A stretch of 11,873 nucleotides of DNA, from the NCBI GenBank assembly GCA_000416005.1, contig KE356563.1:1152878-1164750 (forward strand), given 5' to 3'. This stretch comes from Haloquadratum sp. J07HQX50. GTDB taxonomy: Archaea; Halobacteriota; Halobacteria; Halobacteriales; Haloferacaceae. The translations under genes were made by a program, and so were the position numbers. Positions 1 through 6,924 of this stretch are shown here, one piece after another. Under the pieces are notes generated by a model, which ran no database searches, was not told the DNA's origin, and saw nothing but the letters and a program-made list of their open reading frames with translations. The stretch's first letter is position 1; each line of letters starts with the position of its first letter.

Positions 1-26
1 TATACAGATATTCCGGTTGTTGTCAT
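1..26 (-). CDS. Possible 5' end of a gene running off the left edge
   Basis: On the minus strand an ATG lies 16 bases past the lrp stop codon. It opens a frame reading M-T-T-T-G-I-S-V up to the window edge, preceded by an AT-rich stretch. Only eight codons are visible, so neither product nor reality can be judged. If real, it would be downstream of the RAM-domain gene and probably co-transcribed with it. A chance ATG is equally possible. Confidence 0.22.
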
Positions 27-42
27 TATATATCGTGATGAG

Positions 43-276
43 TCAATCACCGATTGCGATGTATGTTTTTGTGTCAACCACACCGTCTATACTTCGGATA
101 CCACTTGCTGCAGCATCTAAGATGTTGTAGACAGTATCTGCGTCCGCCTGCGCAATGACATCGTAGTCGCCAGCAACAATATGAGCTTGGGTTACTGGAC
201 CAACGTTTTCGATTGTGTTCTGTAACGGTTCAATATCGGTTGCGCTCGTTTTTATCATGACAAATGCATGCACCAT
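43..276 (-). CDS. Stand-alone Lrp/AsnC ligand-binding (RAM) domain protein
   Basis: This 77-residue protein is a complete RAM (regulation of amino-acid metabolism) domain, the C-terminal effector-binding half of Lrp/AsnC regulators. The helix-turn-helix DNA-binding half is absent. Visible family signs are the opening MVHAFVMIKT strand, the central VTQAHIVAGDYDVIAQ segment (normally the effector-binding turn with a G-x-x-D pattern) and a closing strand. Such stand-alone RAM proteins usually form dimers or octamers and may bind amino acids or modulate a partner; they cannot bind DNA by themselves. The gene diverges from a TrkA-type protein, now separated from it by an insertion-sequence relic. 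A shared role in ion-transport control is inference from that neighbourhood only. The ATG is chosen because a TATA-like box sits 26-31 bases upstream, which fits a leaderless transcript. Confidence 0.85.
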   Translation of the reverse strand: MVHAFVMIKTSATDIEPLQNTIENVGPVTQAHIVAGDYDVIAQADADTVYNILDAAASGIRSIDGVVDTKTYIAIGD

Positions 277-300
277 GTCTATGTGATATGTGTGTAGAGG

Positions 301-312
301 GATATTGACTTT
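301..312 (-). promoter_or_regulatory. Probable TATA-like promoter of the RAM-domain gene
   Basis: Read on the minus strand, CAATAT (302-307) lies 26-31 bases before the ATG at 276. An A-rich BRE-like CGAAAAG lies just upstream. This spacing puts transcription start at or next to the ATG. The match to a consensus TATA box is only moderate. Confidence 0.4.
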
Positions 313-343
313 TCGACATCTTTGTTCGATATGAGAGGAATAC

Positions 344-360
344 CGTGACGCGACGTCACG
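344..360. repeat. Perfect 7-bp palindrome, possible operator or IS-end hairpin
   Basis: CGTGACG at 344-350 and CGTCACG at 354-360 are exact inverted repeats around a 3-base centre (CGA). The site is 68 bases upstream of the RAM-gene start and 74 bases before the TnpB relic. It could be an operator for the divergent genes or a trace of the left subterminal hairpin of the insertion sequence. The sequence does not decide between them. Confidence 0.5.
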
Positions 361-433
361 TTTACTTCGGTCACTGCAGTCAGTGCGCTGCTCAGTGTGG
401 GAAATGAATAGACGATAGAATTGTTAATAAACG

Positions 434-1150
434 ACGTATGTGGTTCAGAACGCCCGTAACAAAGCCGCTGAAGCTTATCAGAGTATGCAAGTTGGAAGAC
501 GGCAAGGAGGTGTTGAAGCCGCGTATGACTTCGCCGCACGTCGTGTACGACCATCGTACCGCAACGTTCGACGACTAGTACGAAACCACGCAGAACTACA
601 CAAGAAGTACGGCGGGTGGCATCTTCATATCTGCGGTAAGGAGCAAATGGAGTCTGACACGCAGAGTAGGCAACGACCACGCACGGAGCGGCTCTTTGGG
701 TGGGATCGACCTCGGTGTGAACAATCTGGCCGTTGATTTGACAGATGCGTTCTGGACTGGCGACGAGTTTGACCACTGGCAGCGAAAGTGCGAGAACCGG
801 TGTGGCGGCCGACAAGAGTGTGGGACACAGATGGGCGTTCAATTGCCTGTACGAGTCCGTCGAATACAAACCCGCCGAGTACGGTATCGAGCTCAAATAG
901 GATGACCTCGAGGACACGTCGCGGCGGTGTTCGACCTGTTCACGCACCCGGACAGCCGAGTGGATGAAATCTTTCGACTATCAAAATTCAGCTACGAGAA
1001 CCACGCCGACTACAACGCCACGAAGAACATCGACCTCGGTATCTTCATCGCAACCAAACCGGGGACGACGAAAGCGCATCCTTGGGCATGCACTTGAACA
1101 GCGCGACGTTGAACGGTGAGTATGAGTCACCTACCTCTTCAGAGACTTGA
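434..1150 (+). pseudogene. tnpB: Decayed TnpB (RNA-guided nuclease of IS1341-type elements)
   Basis: Pieces of a haloarchaeal TnpB appear in order but in different frames. From 440 there is VQNARNKAAEAYQS, a conserved stretch well inside the N-terminal half. Near 510-580 another frame reads KPRMTSPHVVYDHRTATFDD and hits a stop. Near 600-660 comes [14 protein letters not shown]. Near 700-830 comes [11 protein letters not shown] (first RuvC motif, with its Asp), [10 protein letters not shown] and CGTQ. From 830 a new frame gives [20 protein letters not shown] and a stop at 897. DTSRRCSTC is the first half of the zinc ribbon (about 910-940), YENHADYNATKNI follows near 990-1035, and LNSATLNGEYESP ends at a TGA at 1148. 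The N-terminus is missing. A deletion between CGTQ and WAFN removed the segment with the catalytic RuvC Glu, and the second CxxC of the zinc ribbon is damaged. The gene is dead as a nuclease. Confidence 0.9.
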
Positions 1151-1172
1151 ACGGGAATTCGCGCTCAATCCC

Positions 1173-1198
1173 ACCCATTTGCGGATGGGTAGCTCAAG
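1173..1198 (+). repeat. Right-end hairpin of the IS1341-type remnant
   Basis: ACCCAT (1173-1178) and ATGGGT (1185-1190) form a perfect 6-bp stem with a 6-base loop, followed by AGCTCAAG ending at 1198. A subterminal hairpin followed by a TCAA-type end is the usual right end of IS200/IS605-group elements. In TnpB elements this region also forms the 3' part of the guide (omega/reRNA) scaffold, so a relic of that RNA gene may be included. Confidence 0.55.
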
Positions 1199-1205
1199 TA
1201 AAGTG

Positions 1206-1213
1206 TTTTATAA
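1206..1213 (+). promoter_or_regulatory. TATA box of the trkA-like gene
   Basis: TTTTATAA sits 24-31 bases before the ATG at 1237, the distance expected for a leaderless haloarchaeal transcript. The IS remnant ends only about 8 bases upstream, so the original BRE and any upstream control site may have been replaced by IS sequence. Confidence 0.6.
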
Positions 1214-1236
1214 TTCCCGCTTTCACGATTATAAAT

Positions 1237-1920
1237 ATGGAAATTGTTATACTTGGGACTGGGCGAGTTGGGCTCAGAACGGCTCGTGTTCTCCGTGAAG
1301 AGGGTCATGAATTAACGCTGATTGAATCAGATCTAGCAGAGGCGGACCACGCCCGCGACCGTGGTTTTGAGGTAATTGAAGGGAATGGTGGTCGTGAAGA
1401 GACACTTCAATCAGCTGGTATCAAAGATGCCGCAGCCATTGGGGCATTAACGCCTGATTTAAATATGAACTTTGCTGCATGTTCGATTGCAAAGCATCAT
1501 CGCACTTGGACCGTCATGAGGGTAGATCGGGATTATCGTGAGGAGGTGTATCAAAACTATGCTGATGAAGTCGATGAAGTAGTTTATCCGGAGCGACTGG
1601 GGGCGATCGCTGCCAAGAACGCACTACTCGGGGGGTCAATTCAGGCGATCGCAGATGTCGCTTCAAACCTCCAAGTCGTTGTAATGAGGGTAACTGAGGA
1701 TTCACCGATACGCAAATATACCATCGAGGAAGTTGCTCTTCCCGCTCAGGCACGTCTCCTTGCGTTTGGGAAGGCTGGTGAATCGATGGGCATACCTCTT
1801 GCTGATGATTCAGTTGCTGTTGGTGATAGGCTTGCAGTGCTCGCTGATTTTGGCGTCTTAGAAGAGGTAAGACAATTAATTGTTGGTGAGCGCCGTGCTC
1901 CATCACGAAGCTCTGCATAG
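1237..1920 (+). CDS. TrkA-type NAD-binding (RCK) potassium transport regulator
   Basis: The 227-residue protein is a single RCK_N plus RCK_C unit, the cytoplasmic regulatory subunit that gates Trk/Ktr K+ transporters or K+ channels in response to bound nucleotides. Residues 1-31 are a classic Rossmann start: MEIVILGTGRVG (GxGxxG at 7-12) with Glu30 at the end of the second strand, favouring NAD(H). The RCK_N domain runs to about residue 125. The RCK_C domain, about 145-215, contains MRVTEDSPIRKYTIEEV and the closing VGDRLAVLADFGVLEEV. There is no membrane segment, so it needs a partner transporter that is not in this window. The frame stays open upstream to 1147, but that part translates IS sequence. 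The ATG at 1237 matches the family start and has a well-placed TATA box. The divergent neighbour is a RAM-domain protein. Confidence 0.9.
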   Translation: MEIVILGTGRVGLRTARVLREEGHELTLIESDLAEADHARDRGFEVIEGNGGREETLQSAGIKDAAAIGALTPDLNMNFAACSIAKHHRTWTVMRVDRDYREEVYQNYADEVDEVVYPERLGAIAAKNALLGGSIQAIADVASNLQVVVMRVTEDSPIRKYTIEEVALPAQARLLAFGKAGESMGIPLADDSVAVGDRLAVLADFGVLEEVRQLIVGERRAPSRSSA

Positions 1921-1929
1921 AAGAGATGA

Positions 1930-1952
1930 GCCGGGAGAAATATTCTCCTGGC
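1930..1952 (+). terminator. Hairpin just after the trkA stop codon
   Basis: GCCGGGAGAA (1930-1939) pairs with TTCTCCTGGC (1943-1952) through nine Watson-Crick pairs and one G-U pair, with a 3-base loop. It begins 9 bases after the stop codon. There is no T-run directly behind it. A role in 3'-end formation or mRNA stability is plausible, but archaeal termination normally relies on T-tracts. Confidence 0.45.
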
Positions 1953-1980
1953 CCATATCCGCCCTGAATTGGTCCCCGCT

Positions 1981-2008
1981 GACGCTTCGGCCCTCCAGAC
2001 GAAGCGTC
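1981..2008. repeat. Second strong hairpin, perfect 9-bp stem
   Basis: GACGCTTCG (1981-1989) is the exact inverted repeat of CGAAGCGTC (2000-2008), with a 10-base loop. It lies 28 bases after the first hairpin, in the 234-base gap between trkA and the DUF5813 gene. I see no gene, T-run or known RNA family here. It may be a small RNA, a 3'-end structure or an element relic. Confidence 0.5.
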
Positions 2009-2121
2009 GATTTGAATCAATGTTTATACTCACTTAATTATGTCGTATGCCAGCGCGGTATTGATGCAGCAGTATGCATGAGCTGACAGAAACTCAGTCA
2101 CTTTCAAAACGATGAGACGTG

Positions 2122-2132
2122 TTATTTTTTTA
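2122..2132 (+). promoter_or_regulatory. T-rich TATA-like promoter of the DUF5813 gene
   Basis: TTATTTTTTTA centres about 27 bases before the ATG at 2155. No Shine-Dalgarno sequence precedes that ATG, so a leaderless transcript is likely. Confidence 0.45.
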
Positions 2133-2154
2133 CTCTACTGTTTCAGCTAAGGTA

Positions 2155-2661
2155 ATGAGTGATCCTCGTGAGCGTGCTGTACGCGCACTCCGTAGAAGTG
2201 ATTCAGTCATGAGTCAATCAGATGATCGATATGTAGTCACGTCAACAGCATTCGATGCTGAACTGCAGGTGCAGGCAAATGACTCGCATCTTGTGTTCGA
2301 CATCGAACTCAAGATTCCAATGCTGGATGCCGCTACAAAACAGGACGTGCCCGAAGTTGTTGAAGACGGATGGTTAGATACGTTCAGTCTCCGAATGGAG
2401 GACGCAGCGAGCGCTACGCGCGGCCAAGATGCACTCACGATCGAGACAACACAAGATGAAGACGTTGCTGTTGTGCGGGCTGAGGTCGAGGATATAGATG
2501 CTAAACGAGCAGTGGATGATTGCGTTTCAGTTGTCGAATATGCCGAAGGAACCTATGTTGAGGGAATTATTCCGGGATATGATTATACAGGCATCGTGGG
2601 CGGATTAGTTGAGAAAGCAACTGAGACTGGAGGAGGAACCTCTGGAGGACCACCACTGTAG
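2155..2661 (+). CDS. DUF5813 family protein, haloarchaeal, function unknown
   Basis: The 168-residue acidic protein resembles the haloarchaea-restricted DUF5813 family by recall of its motifs: a start with an RAVRAL helix, YVVTSTAFDAEL, a strand ending in KIPMLDAATKQDVPEVVEDGW, DTFSLRMEDA, and the strongly conserved VEYAEGTYVEGIIPGYDY near the C-terminus. There is no signal peptide, membrane segment or cysteine-rich motif. The single Cys is not in a metal-binding pattern. The order of strands suggests a small alpha/beta fold. The tail is rich in Gly and Thr. The ATG at 2155 is preferred to the TTG at 2119 because the family starts here and the T-rich TATA-like box would otherwise lie inside the gene. 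The gene converges on the GTPase gene. No function can be assigned. Confidence 0.8.
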   Translation: MSDPRERAVRALRRSDSVMSQSDDRYVVTSTAFDAELQVQANDSHLVFDIELKIPMLDAATKQDVPEVVEDGWLDTFSLRMEDAASATRGQDALTIETTQDEDVAVVRAEVEDIDAKRAVDDCVSVVEYAEGTYVEGIIPGYDYTGIVGGLVEKATETGGGTSGGPPL

Positions 2662-2686
2662 TTCACGGCCAGCATGCGCGCACTAA

Positions 2687-2710
2687 GGTGGGTTTAGAAG
2701 ACAACCCATC
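2687..2710 (+). terminator. Hairpin between convergent genes
   Basis: GGTGGGTT (2687-2694) pairs with AACCCATC (2703-2710) over 8 pairs including one G-U, with an 8-base loop and TTT directly after. It lies 25 bases after the DUF5813 stop and could help end that transcript. Confidence 0.35.
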
Positions 2711-2799
2711 TTTGAATCAATCGGAGGTCAGTTTCCCGCAACTACTCACGTCTATAATATTCACTCAGTTGACCGACAGATGCTGTGAGGATATCATGC

Positions 2800-3774
2800 C
2801 TATGATTGTCGGGAAGGTGGGATCTCCGGTTCCCAGTCAACAGCTTCAATAGCCGCATCTAATATCTCTTCAATTCCCTCAGAATGCTCAACGCTCATCT
2901 GGTAGCCAACGCCCTCTCCCTTCAGCCGGTCACTTTTATTATTTACTGTCAGTACGGGAACGTCGGTATGCTCAAATCGACGGCGAATCTCTCTCTCAAG
3001 TTCACGCTGTGCGCTCAGTTCATATCCACAGGACTCACTCGCATCAAACATAAATATAACCGAGTCAGCGAGGTGTTCGACTGCACTTACTGCTTGTTGC
3101 TCAATCTCGTTGCGGTTATCTGCTGGGCGGTCTAGGAGTCCTGGAGTGTCGATAATTTGATACCGAATTCGATTTCGGTCAAAGTGGCCAACACGTATTT
3201 GTGTCGTGGTAAATGGATACTGGGCGATCTGGTTACTGGCACGTGTGACGTGGTTCACAAATGATGATTTTCCGACATTCGGGTACCCTGCAACGACAAT
3301 CGCCGGCTCGGCAGGAGAGATGTCCGGCAAGGTTTTGAGCTCATCGCGTGCATCGCCAATCTGTCGGAGGTCAACTTGGACTTCCTCAACAACGTCAGCC
3401 ATTCGGGCAAAAGCCTGCTTCCTGTGTTTTTGCGCCCGCTGTGGATTTGCATTTCGCATTTTCGTTTGGTACTCACTTCGCAATTCACGGACCTGTCGAC
3501 TCGCCCACGTCACCTCGGAGAGACTCTGTCGAAGCGAATCGACACTCACAATTGCATCAGCAAGTTCATAGTAAAAGGGATCGACAGTCGAGAAATCGGG
3601 CCACTCTGTCACGACGTTTTCGAGATTATCAGCTAAGATGGCAGAGGCTGTCTGTAACATCGATTGCTGAGCCTCAAATCCGGATTTGGCACGTCCTGAC
3701 CGACTAGCACGTGAAAAAGCTTTGTCGAGAAGCTCTGCCGATCGAGGAGTTGTAGGGAGTGACTCAAAAATCAT
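2800..3774 (-). CDS. NOG1/Obg-related ribosome-associated GTPase
   Basis: The 324-residue protein is an archaeal NOG1-type GTPase, a TRAFAC-class P-loop protein linked in eukaryotes to maturation of the large ribosomal subunit. Residues 1-155 are the helical NOG1 N-terminal region. The G domain follows: G1 GYPNVGKSS (163-171), a switch I region around FTTTQIRVGHF (188-198), G3 DTPG (209-212, followed by LLDRP) and G4 NKSD (279-282). The C-terminus stops soon after the G domain; the long tail of eukaryotic NOG1 is absent, as is usual in archaea. The ATG at 3774 (MIFESLPTTPRSAELLDKAF) matches the family start. The frame extends upstream to 3858, but that part overlaps the promoter. Neighbours serS and tsr3 on the same strand fit a translation and ribosome-biogenesis group. 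GTPase activity is well supported; the ribosomal role is from the family. Confidence 0.9.
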   Translation of the reverse strand: MIFESLPTTPRSAELLDKAFSRASRSGRAKSGFEAQQSMLQTASAILADNLENVVTEWPDFSTVDPFYYELADAIVSVDSLRQSLSEVTWASRQVRELRSEYQTKMRNANPQRAQKHRKQAFARMADVVEEVQVDLRQIGDARDELKTLPDISPAEPAIVVAGYPNVGKSSFVNHVTRASNQIAQYPFTTTQIRVGHFDRNRIRYQIIDTPGLLDRPADNRNEIEQQAVSAVEHLADSVIFMFDASESCGYELSAQRELEREIRRRFEHTDVPVLTVNNKSDRLKGEGVGYQMSVEHSEGIEEILDAAIEAVDWEPEIPPSRQS

Positions 3775-3796
3775 ATTGCTGTTAGTACAATCCGCG

Positions 3797-3805
3797 TTAA
3801 TAAAA
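3797..3805 (-). promoter_or_regulatory. TATA box of the GTPase gene
   Basis: On the minus strand TTTTATTAA lies 23-31 bases before the ATG at 3774, which again predicts a leaderless transcript. It also shows that the GTPase gene has its own promoter rather than relying only on read-through from serS-tsr3. Confidence 0.55.
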
Positions 3806-3874
3806 GCCCCCTGTCTGTGTATTGCAGGCAATTGGTATCTTAACCCGATGAGGAACATCCCGATTCAGGTCTCA

Positions 3875-4381
3875 TCACTCGGACTCATGTCGGTCAAGAT
3901 ATGATTGTTGAACTTTCACTATTTCAGTTGAGTCTTCACATGTTGCATACCGCGCCAGCGGCTCTTCATTGAGTTCAAGAAAGGTGTGGCCCCACCGAAA
4001 CTTACTGAGTAATGCCTCTGCACGGCTGCGTTGGTCAAGAATAATCAGTGCTGCAGCAAGTGCCTCAACTGTCGTCAGTTGTAATGGCCGTCCGAAATTG
4101 ATCGGGTTCGCTGCTACTACGTATGGAAGCGCTCTGTGAGTTCCAGAGAGATTGAATCGGGCCTCATCAGCTGCTTCCCACGAACAGTCAAGTGCGATCA
4201 GGGACCCTCCCTTACCATCAGCAGGAGATAACGCCTGTTCTGCATGTGGATTTAAAATCGTCCCATGCGGTGTCGCTGCATCGTGATGAATAAGCTCTAC
4301 GAGATTAAATCGTGAAAGCTTCTTTGCAGTACATTTCTCAGGGTCGTCATCGCCGATATATCTGACAGACAGATCTGACAT
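3875..4381 (-). CDS. tsr3: Tsr3, small-subunit rRNA aminocarboxypropyltransferase
   Basis: The 168-residue protein belongs to the Tsr3 family (formerly DUF367). Tsr3 transfers the 3-amino-3-carboxypropyl group of S-adenosylmethionine to a hypermodified uridine of small-subunit rRNA, a late step of 40S/30S maturation. Family signatures are clear: [15 protein letters not shown] (11-25), the ALSPAD motif (50-55), [10 protein letters not shown] (64-73), [18 protein letters not shown] (82-99), [11 protein letters not shown] (102-112) and [14 protein letters not shown] (125-138). Length is normal for an archaeal Tsr3. The ATG at 4381 starts just before the conserved domain. An in-frame GTG at 4423 would overlap the serS stop codon as GTGA and add 14 residues, so translational coupling with serS is a real alternative. 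Only 38 bases separate it from serS, suggesting co-transcription. Confidence 0.93.
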   Translation of the reverse strand: MSDLSVRYIGDDDPEKCTAKKLSRFNLVELIHHDAATPHGTILNPHAEQALSPADGKGGSLIALDCSWEAADEARFNLSGTHRALPYVVAANPINFGRPLQLTTVEALAAALIILDQRSRAEALLSKFRWGHTFLELNEEPLARYATCEDSTEIVKVQQSYLDRHESE

Positions 4382-4419
4382 GGTAGTGCTATTTGATGTG
4401 CCAGGGTGAACACACTTAC

Positions 4420-5802
4420 TCACTGACGTGCTCCCGCACCAACAGCAGACTCTCCTATTGGCGTATGTCCAGTGATCTGTTCAAGCCCGTTCATATATGG
4501 TTGAAGTACCTCGGGAATCATCACGTTTCCATCACCATTCTGATAATACTCAAGAATAGCAACCATGACCCGGGGAATGGCAACACCAGATCCATTCAAC
4601 GTGTGGAGATAGTGTGCAGACTCATGTCGCTCAGGTCGGTAACGAAGACCAGCTCGCCGTGCTTGGAAAGCCCCAAAGTTTGATACTGACGAGACCTCAA
4701 GCCATCTTCCCCCTTGTTCAGGTCCCCCCTCCATGTCGTCACCAGGAGCCCAGACTTCGATATCGTACTTCTTACGCTGAGTGAAGCCTAAATCTCCGGT
4801 GCACATCTCAAGAATTCGATATGGAAGTCCAAGTGCAGCGAGGACAGATTCGGCTTCGCCAACGAGCGCTTCAAACCGAGTCTCACTCTCAGCAGGTCGA
4901 ACGAAATTGACTAACTCAACCTTATTGAACTGGTGAACGCGGACAATGCCTCTGGTCTCTGTGCCATGTTCGCCTGCCTCTCTTCGGAAGTTTGGGGTAT
5001 ATGCTTGTAGTTTGATTGGAAGATCATCGTCCAAGAGAATCTCATCTCGATAGAGATTCGTGACCGGAACTTCTGCAGTTGGACAGAGCCACAAATCCTT
5101 GTCAGTCCAAGATTCATCATTATCACCGCCGATTCGGTAGGCATCCTCAGTGAATTTGGGTAGTTGACCCGTGCCTACCATTGACTGAGAGTTAACAGGT
5201 ATTGGAGGAAAGATATCTCGATAGCCCTGCTCACGATGGGTATCGAGCATGAATTGGATAAGCGCATGTTCGAGACGAGCCCCATCACCCTTCGAAAAAT
5301 AAAATCCACCACCACTCACCTTTGCTCCACGCTCAAAGTCAAGAATATCAAGTTCCTCGCCGAGTTCGTAATGAGGCGTCACGGGGTCTGGTAGCGGCCG
5401 CACGTTATCGAAACCCTCGCGTCTCCGTTCAACATTATCAGATTCGTCTTCACCAATCGGTACTTCATCAGCAGGTATCTGTGGGATCTCAAGCAATGCA
5501 GCCTCCAGTTCTTCTCGCCGTGCAGTAGCGTTTGATTCGACCGTCTTCAGCTCATCTTTGAGTGTCTGTGACCGCTCAATTGCGTCTTGAGCAGCGGTCT
5601 CATCGCCCTTTGCTTTGATATCTCCAATCCGTGAGGAAATCTCATTTCTCTTATGCCGGAGCTCATCACCTCTCGCCTTGAGCTCGCGCCATGTTGCATC
5701 AATCTCAAGAATGGTATCGAGATCGACATCCTCAATGCCTTTATTCTCGAGTGCTGCGCGAACCCGTTCTGGCTTCTCACGCAACACTTGTCGGTCAATC
5801 AT
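4420..5802 (-). CDS. serS: Seryl-tRNA synthetase
   Basis: The 460-residue enzyme charges tRNA-Ser (and tRNA-Sec where present) with serine in the cytoplasm. It is the standard bacterial/archaeal type, not the rare methanogen form. The N-terminal two-helix coiled-coil arm that grips the long variable arm of tRNA-Ser covers about residues 1-110. The class II core follows: [10 protein letters not shown] (242-251), motif 2 with NFRREAG and [10 protein letters not shown] (271-292), EMCTGDLGF (332-340), and motif 3 [16 protein letters not shown] (403-418) with its Arg. All expected parts are present and the length is normal. The ATG at 5802 gives [14 protein letters not shown], the family start. 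The promoter is unclear; a GTTTTG element lies 25-30 bases upstream on the minus strand. The gene heads the serS-tsr3 pair and diverges from a metallo-hydrolase gene. Confidence 0.96.
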   Translation of the reverse strand: MIDRQVLREKPERVRAALENKGIEDVDLDTILEIDATWRELKARGDELRHKRNEISSRIGDIKAKGDETAAQDAIERSQTLKDELKTVESNATARREELEAALLEIPQIPADEVPIGEDESDNVERRREGFDNVRPLPDPVTPHYELGEELDILDFERGAKVSGGGFYFSKGDGARLEHALIQFMLDTHREQGYRDIFPPIPVNSQSMVGTGQLPKFTEDAYRIGGDNDESWTDKDLWLCPTAEVPVTNLYRDEILLDDDLPIKLQAYTPNFRREAGEHGTETRGIVRVHQFNKVELVNFVRPAESETRFEALVGEAESVLAALGLPYRILEMCTGDLGFTQRKKYDIEVWAPGDDMEGGPEQGGRWLEVSSVSNFGAFQARRAGLRYRPERHESAHYLHTLNGSGVAIPRVMVAILEYYQNGDGNVMIPEVLQPYMNGLEQITGHTPIGESAVGAGARQ

Positions 5803-5860
5803 AGTCGGCGATTCTGTTGGAAGGCGCAAAACCGTGTCGCATCAGATGACTGGTCGGAAG

Positions 5861-5870
5861 GGTTTTTTTT
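5861..5870 (+). promoter_or_regulatory. T-tract TATA-like promoter of the metallo-hydrolase gene
   Basis: GGTTTTTTTT ends 20 bases before the ATG at 5891. It is the only AT-rich block at the right distance, and no Shine-Dalgarno site is present. The 88-base gap 5803-5890 must also hold the serS promoter. Confidence 0.4.
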
Positions 5871-5890
5871 GACTCTTCTTGAGTCTACGT

Positions 5891-6805
5891 ATGAATCTTG
5901 ACAACATGTCTGTGGCCACTGAGACAGCAGACGTGTACTGTCTCGATACGCGTATGTTTGACGTCGATTCGTATGGCTCAGTGTACATCATCGACCGCGA
6001 GCCAGCACTCGTCGTTGACACGGGGACGGGACAAAATATCGACCGGCTATATGCGGCGCTGTCACAGCTCGGTGTCGAGAGAGATGATGAGATTGCTGTT
6101 TTGCTTACACATGTCCATCTGGATCACGCAGGGGGAGCAGGCCGGCTTCTTCAACAGTACCCAGAGGCATGCGTGTACGTCCACGAACAAGGGTATGAGC
6201 ATCTTGTAACTCCCGAAACATTGGTCGCGGGGACGAAGGCAGCAGTTGGTGACCAATGGCGGTACTACACACCGCCTATTTCAATTGATCCGGCCAGATT
6301 ACGCGTGTTACCCGTCGGTGAGTCAGTGCAGATCGGGGAGAGCACCATTGAATTGATTGCGGCTCCTGGTCATGCTCCTCACCAAATCATGTTTTATGAT
6401 GTCGCCACGGATATTCTCTTTACCGGTGACGCATTTGGGATTTATATTCCAAGTCAGGATAATATCAGAGAAACAACCCCACCAGCTCAGTTTGATTTAG
6501 AGCGTAACCTGACAGATGTGAGATGTATTGAGACAATCGAACCAACTCGTGTCTGCTTCGGGCACTTTGGATCGACGACATTTGTGCACACACAGGCTGA
6601 GTCGTATCGCCGCCAGCTCATTGAGTGGGTTGAAGCTGTTCGGCAACAACGAGCGGCACAAGCAGACGATGAAGCCGTCATCCAGCACTTTGTGAGCACG
6701 ATTGATTCTCCATACACATGGACCGCTGAGAGAGACCGCGCAGAAGCCCGCATTAATACGAAGGGTGTGTTAGGATATCTTGACCGGAAACAATCCCCTA
6801 ACTGA
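5891..6805 (+). CDS. Metallo-beta-lactamase-fold hydrolase
   Basis: The 304-residue protein has a complete MBL-fold active site for two metal ions, usually Zn: HVHLDH (His74, His76, Asp78, His79), His161 in APGHAPHQ, Asp180 in FTGDAFG and His225 in FGHFG. It lacks a signal peptide, so it is cytoplasmic. It resembles the glyoxalase II-like or general hydrolase branch rather than the RNA-processing beta-CASP branch, because no beta-CASP domain is inserted. The residues after about 235 form a helical C-terminal extension. The substrate cannot be read from the sequence; thioesters, lactones or similar esters are typical of the branch. The ATG at 5891 is chosen for its spacing from the T-rich promoter element; an ATG at 5906 and a TTG at 5879 are alternatives. 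It diverges from serS and has no obvious partner gene. Confidence 0.85.
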   Translation: MNLDNMSVATETADVYCLDTRMFDVDSYGSVYIIDREPALVVDTGTGQNIDRLYAALSQLGVERDDEIAVLLTHVHLDHAGGAGRLLQQYPEACVYVHEQGYEHLVTPETLVAGTKAAVGDQWRYYTPPISIDPARLRVLPVGESVQIGESTIELIAAPGHAPHQIMFYDVATDILFTGDAFGIYIPSQDNIRETTPPAQFDLERNLTDVRCIETIEPTRVCFGHFGSTTFVHTQAESYRRQLIEWVEAVRQQRAAQADDEAVIQHFVSTIDSPYTWTAERDRAEARINTKGVLGYLDRKQSPN

Positions 6806-6924
6806 GACAACAGCACTGTGCAACTTGGTGAAGAGAATTCGATGTCGGATACATAGTTGCTCGTCGCTCTGCAAGTTGAGTGGAGCTTCTGGCTTGACCT
6901 CAGGGAATGTGTGTCTATTGCTCG

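Larger units (their letters stand above)
434..1198 (+). mobile_element. Remnant of an IS200/IS605-group (IS1341-type) element
   Basis: This stretch carries a broken TnpB gene followed by a right-end-like hairpin that finishes in CTCAAG, the position where elements of this group end. No tnpA (Y1 transposase) is present, so at best it was a TnpB-only element. The left end is not recognisable; the true boundary could lie anywhere between 280 and 434. The segment looks richer in G+C than the flanking genes, which suits an element that came from a higher-GC haloarchaeon. Confidence 0.75.

Noticed and set aside
279..947. Long minus-strand open frame of 222 codons, opposite the TnpB relic
   Set aside because: It lies antisense to recognisable TnpB pieces, has unlikely Ser/Cys/Arg-rich composition and no family features. 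It is open because of the GC-rich codon pattern on the other strand.
1514..2033. Minus-strand open frames over the end of trkA
   Set aside because: They are antisense to a well-supported gene, rich in Gln, His and Pro, and match no family pattern.
3206..3571. Plus-strand open frame of 121 codons over the GTPase gene
   Set aside because: It is a shadow of the G domain on the opposite strand, with Ser/Arg/Cys-rich composition.
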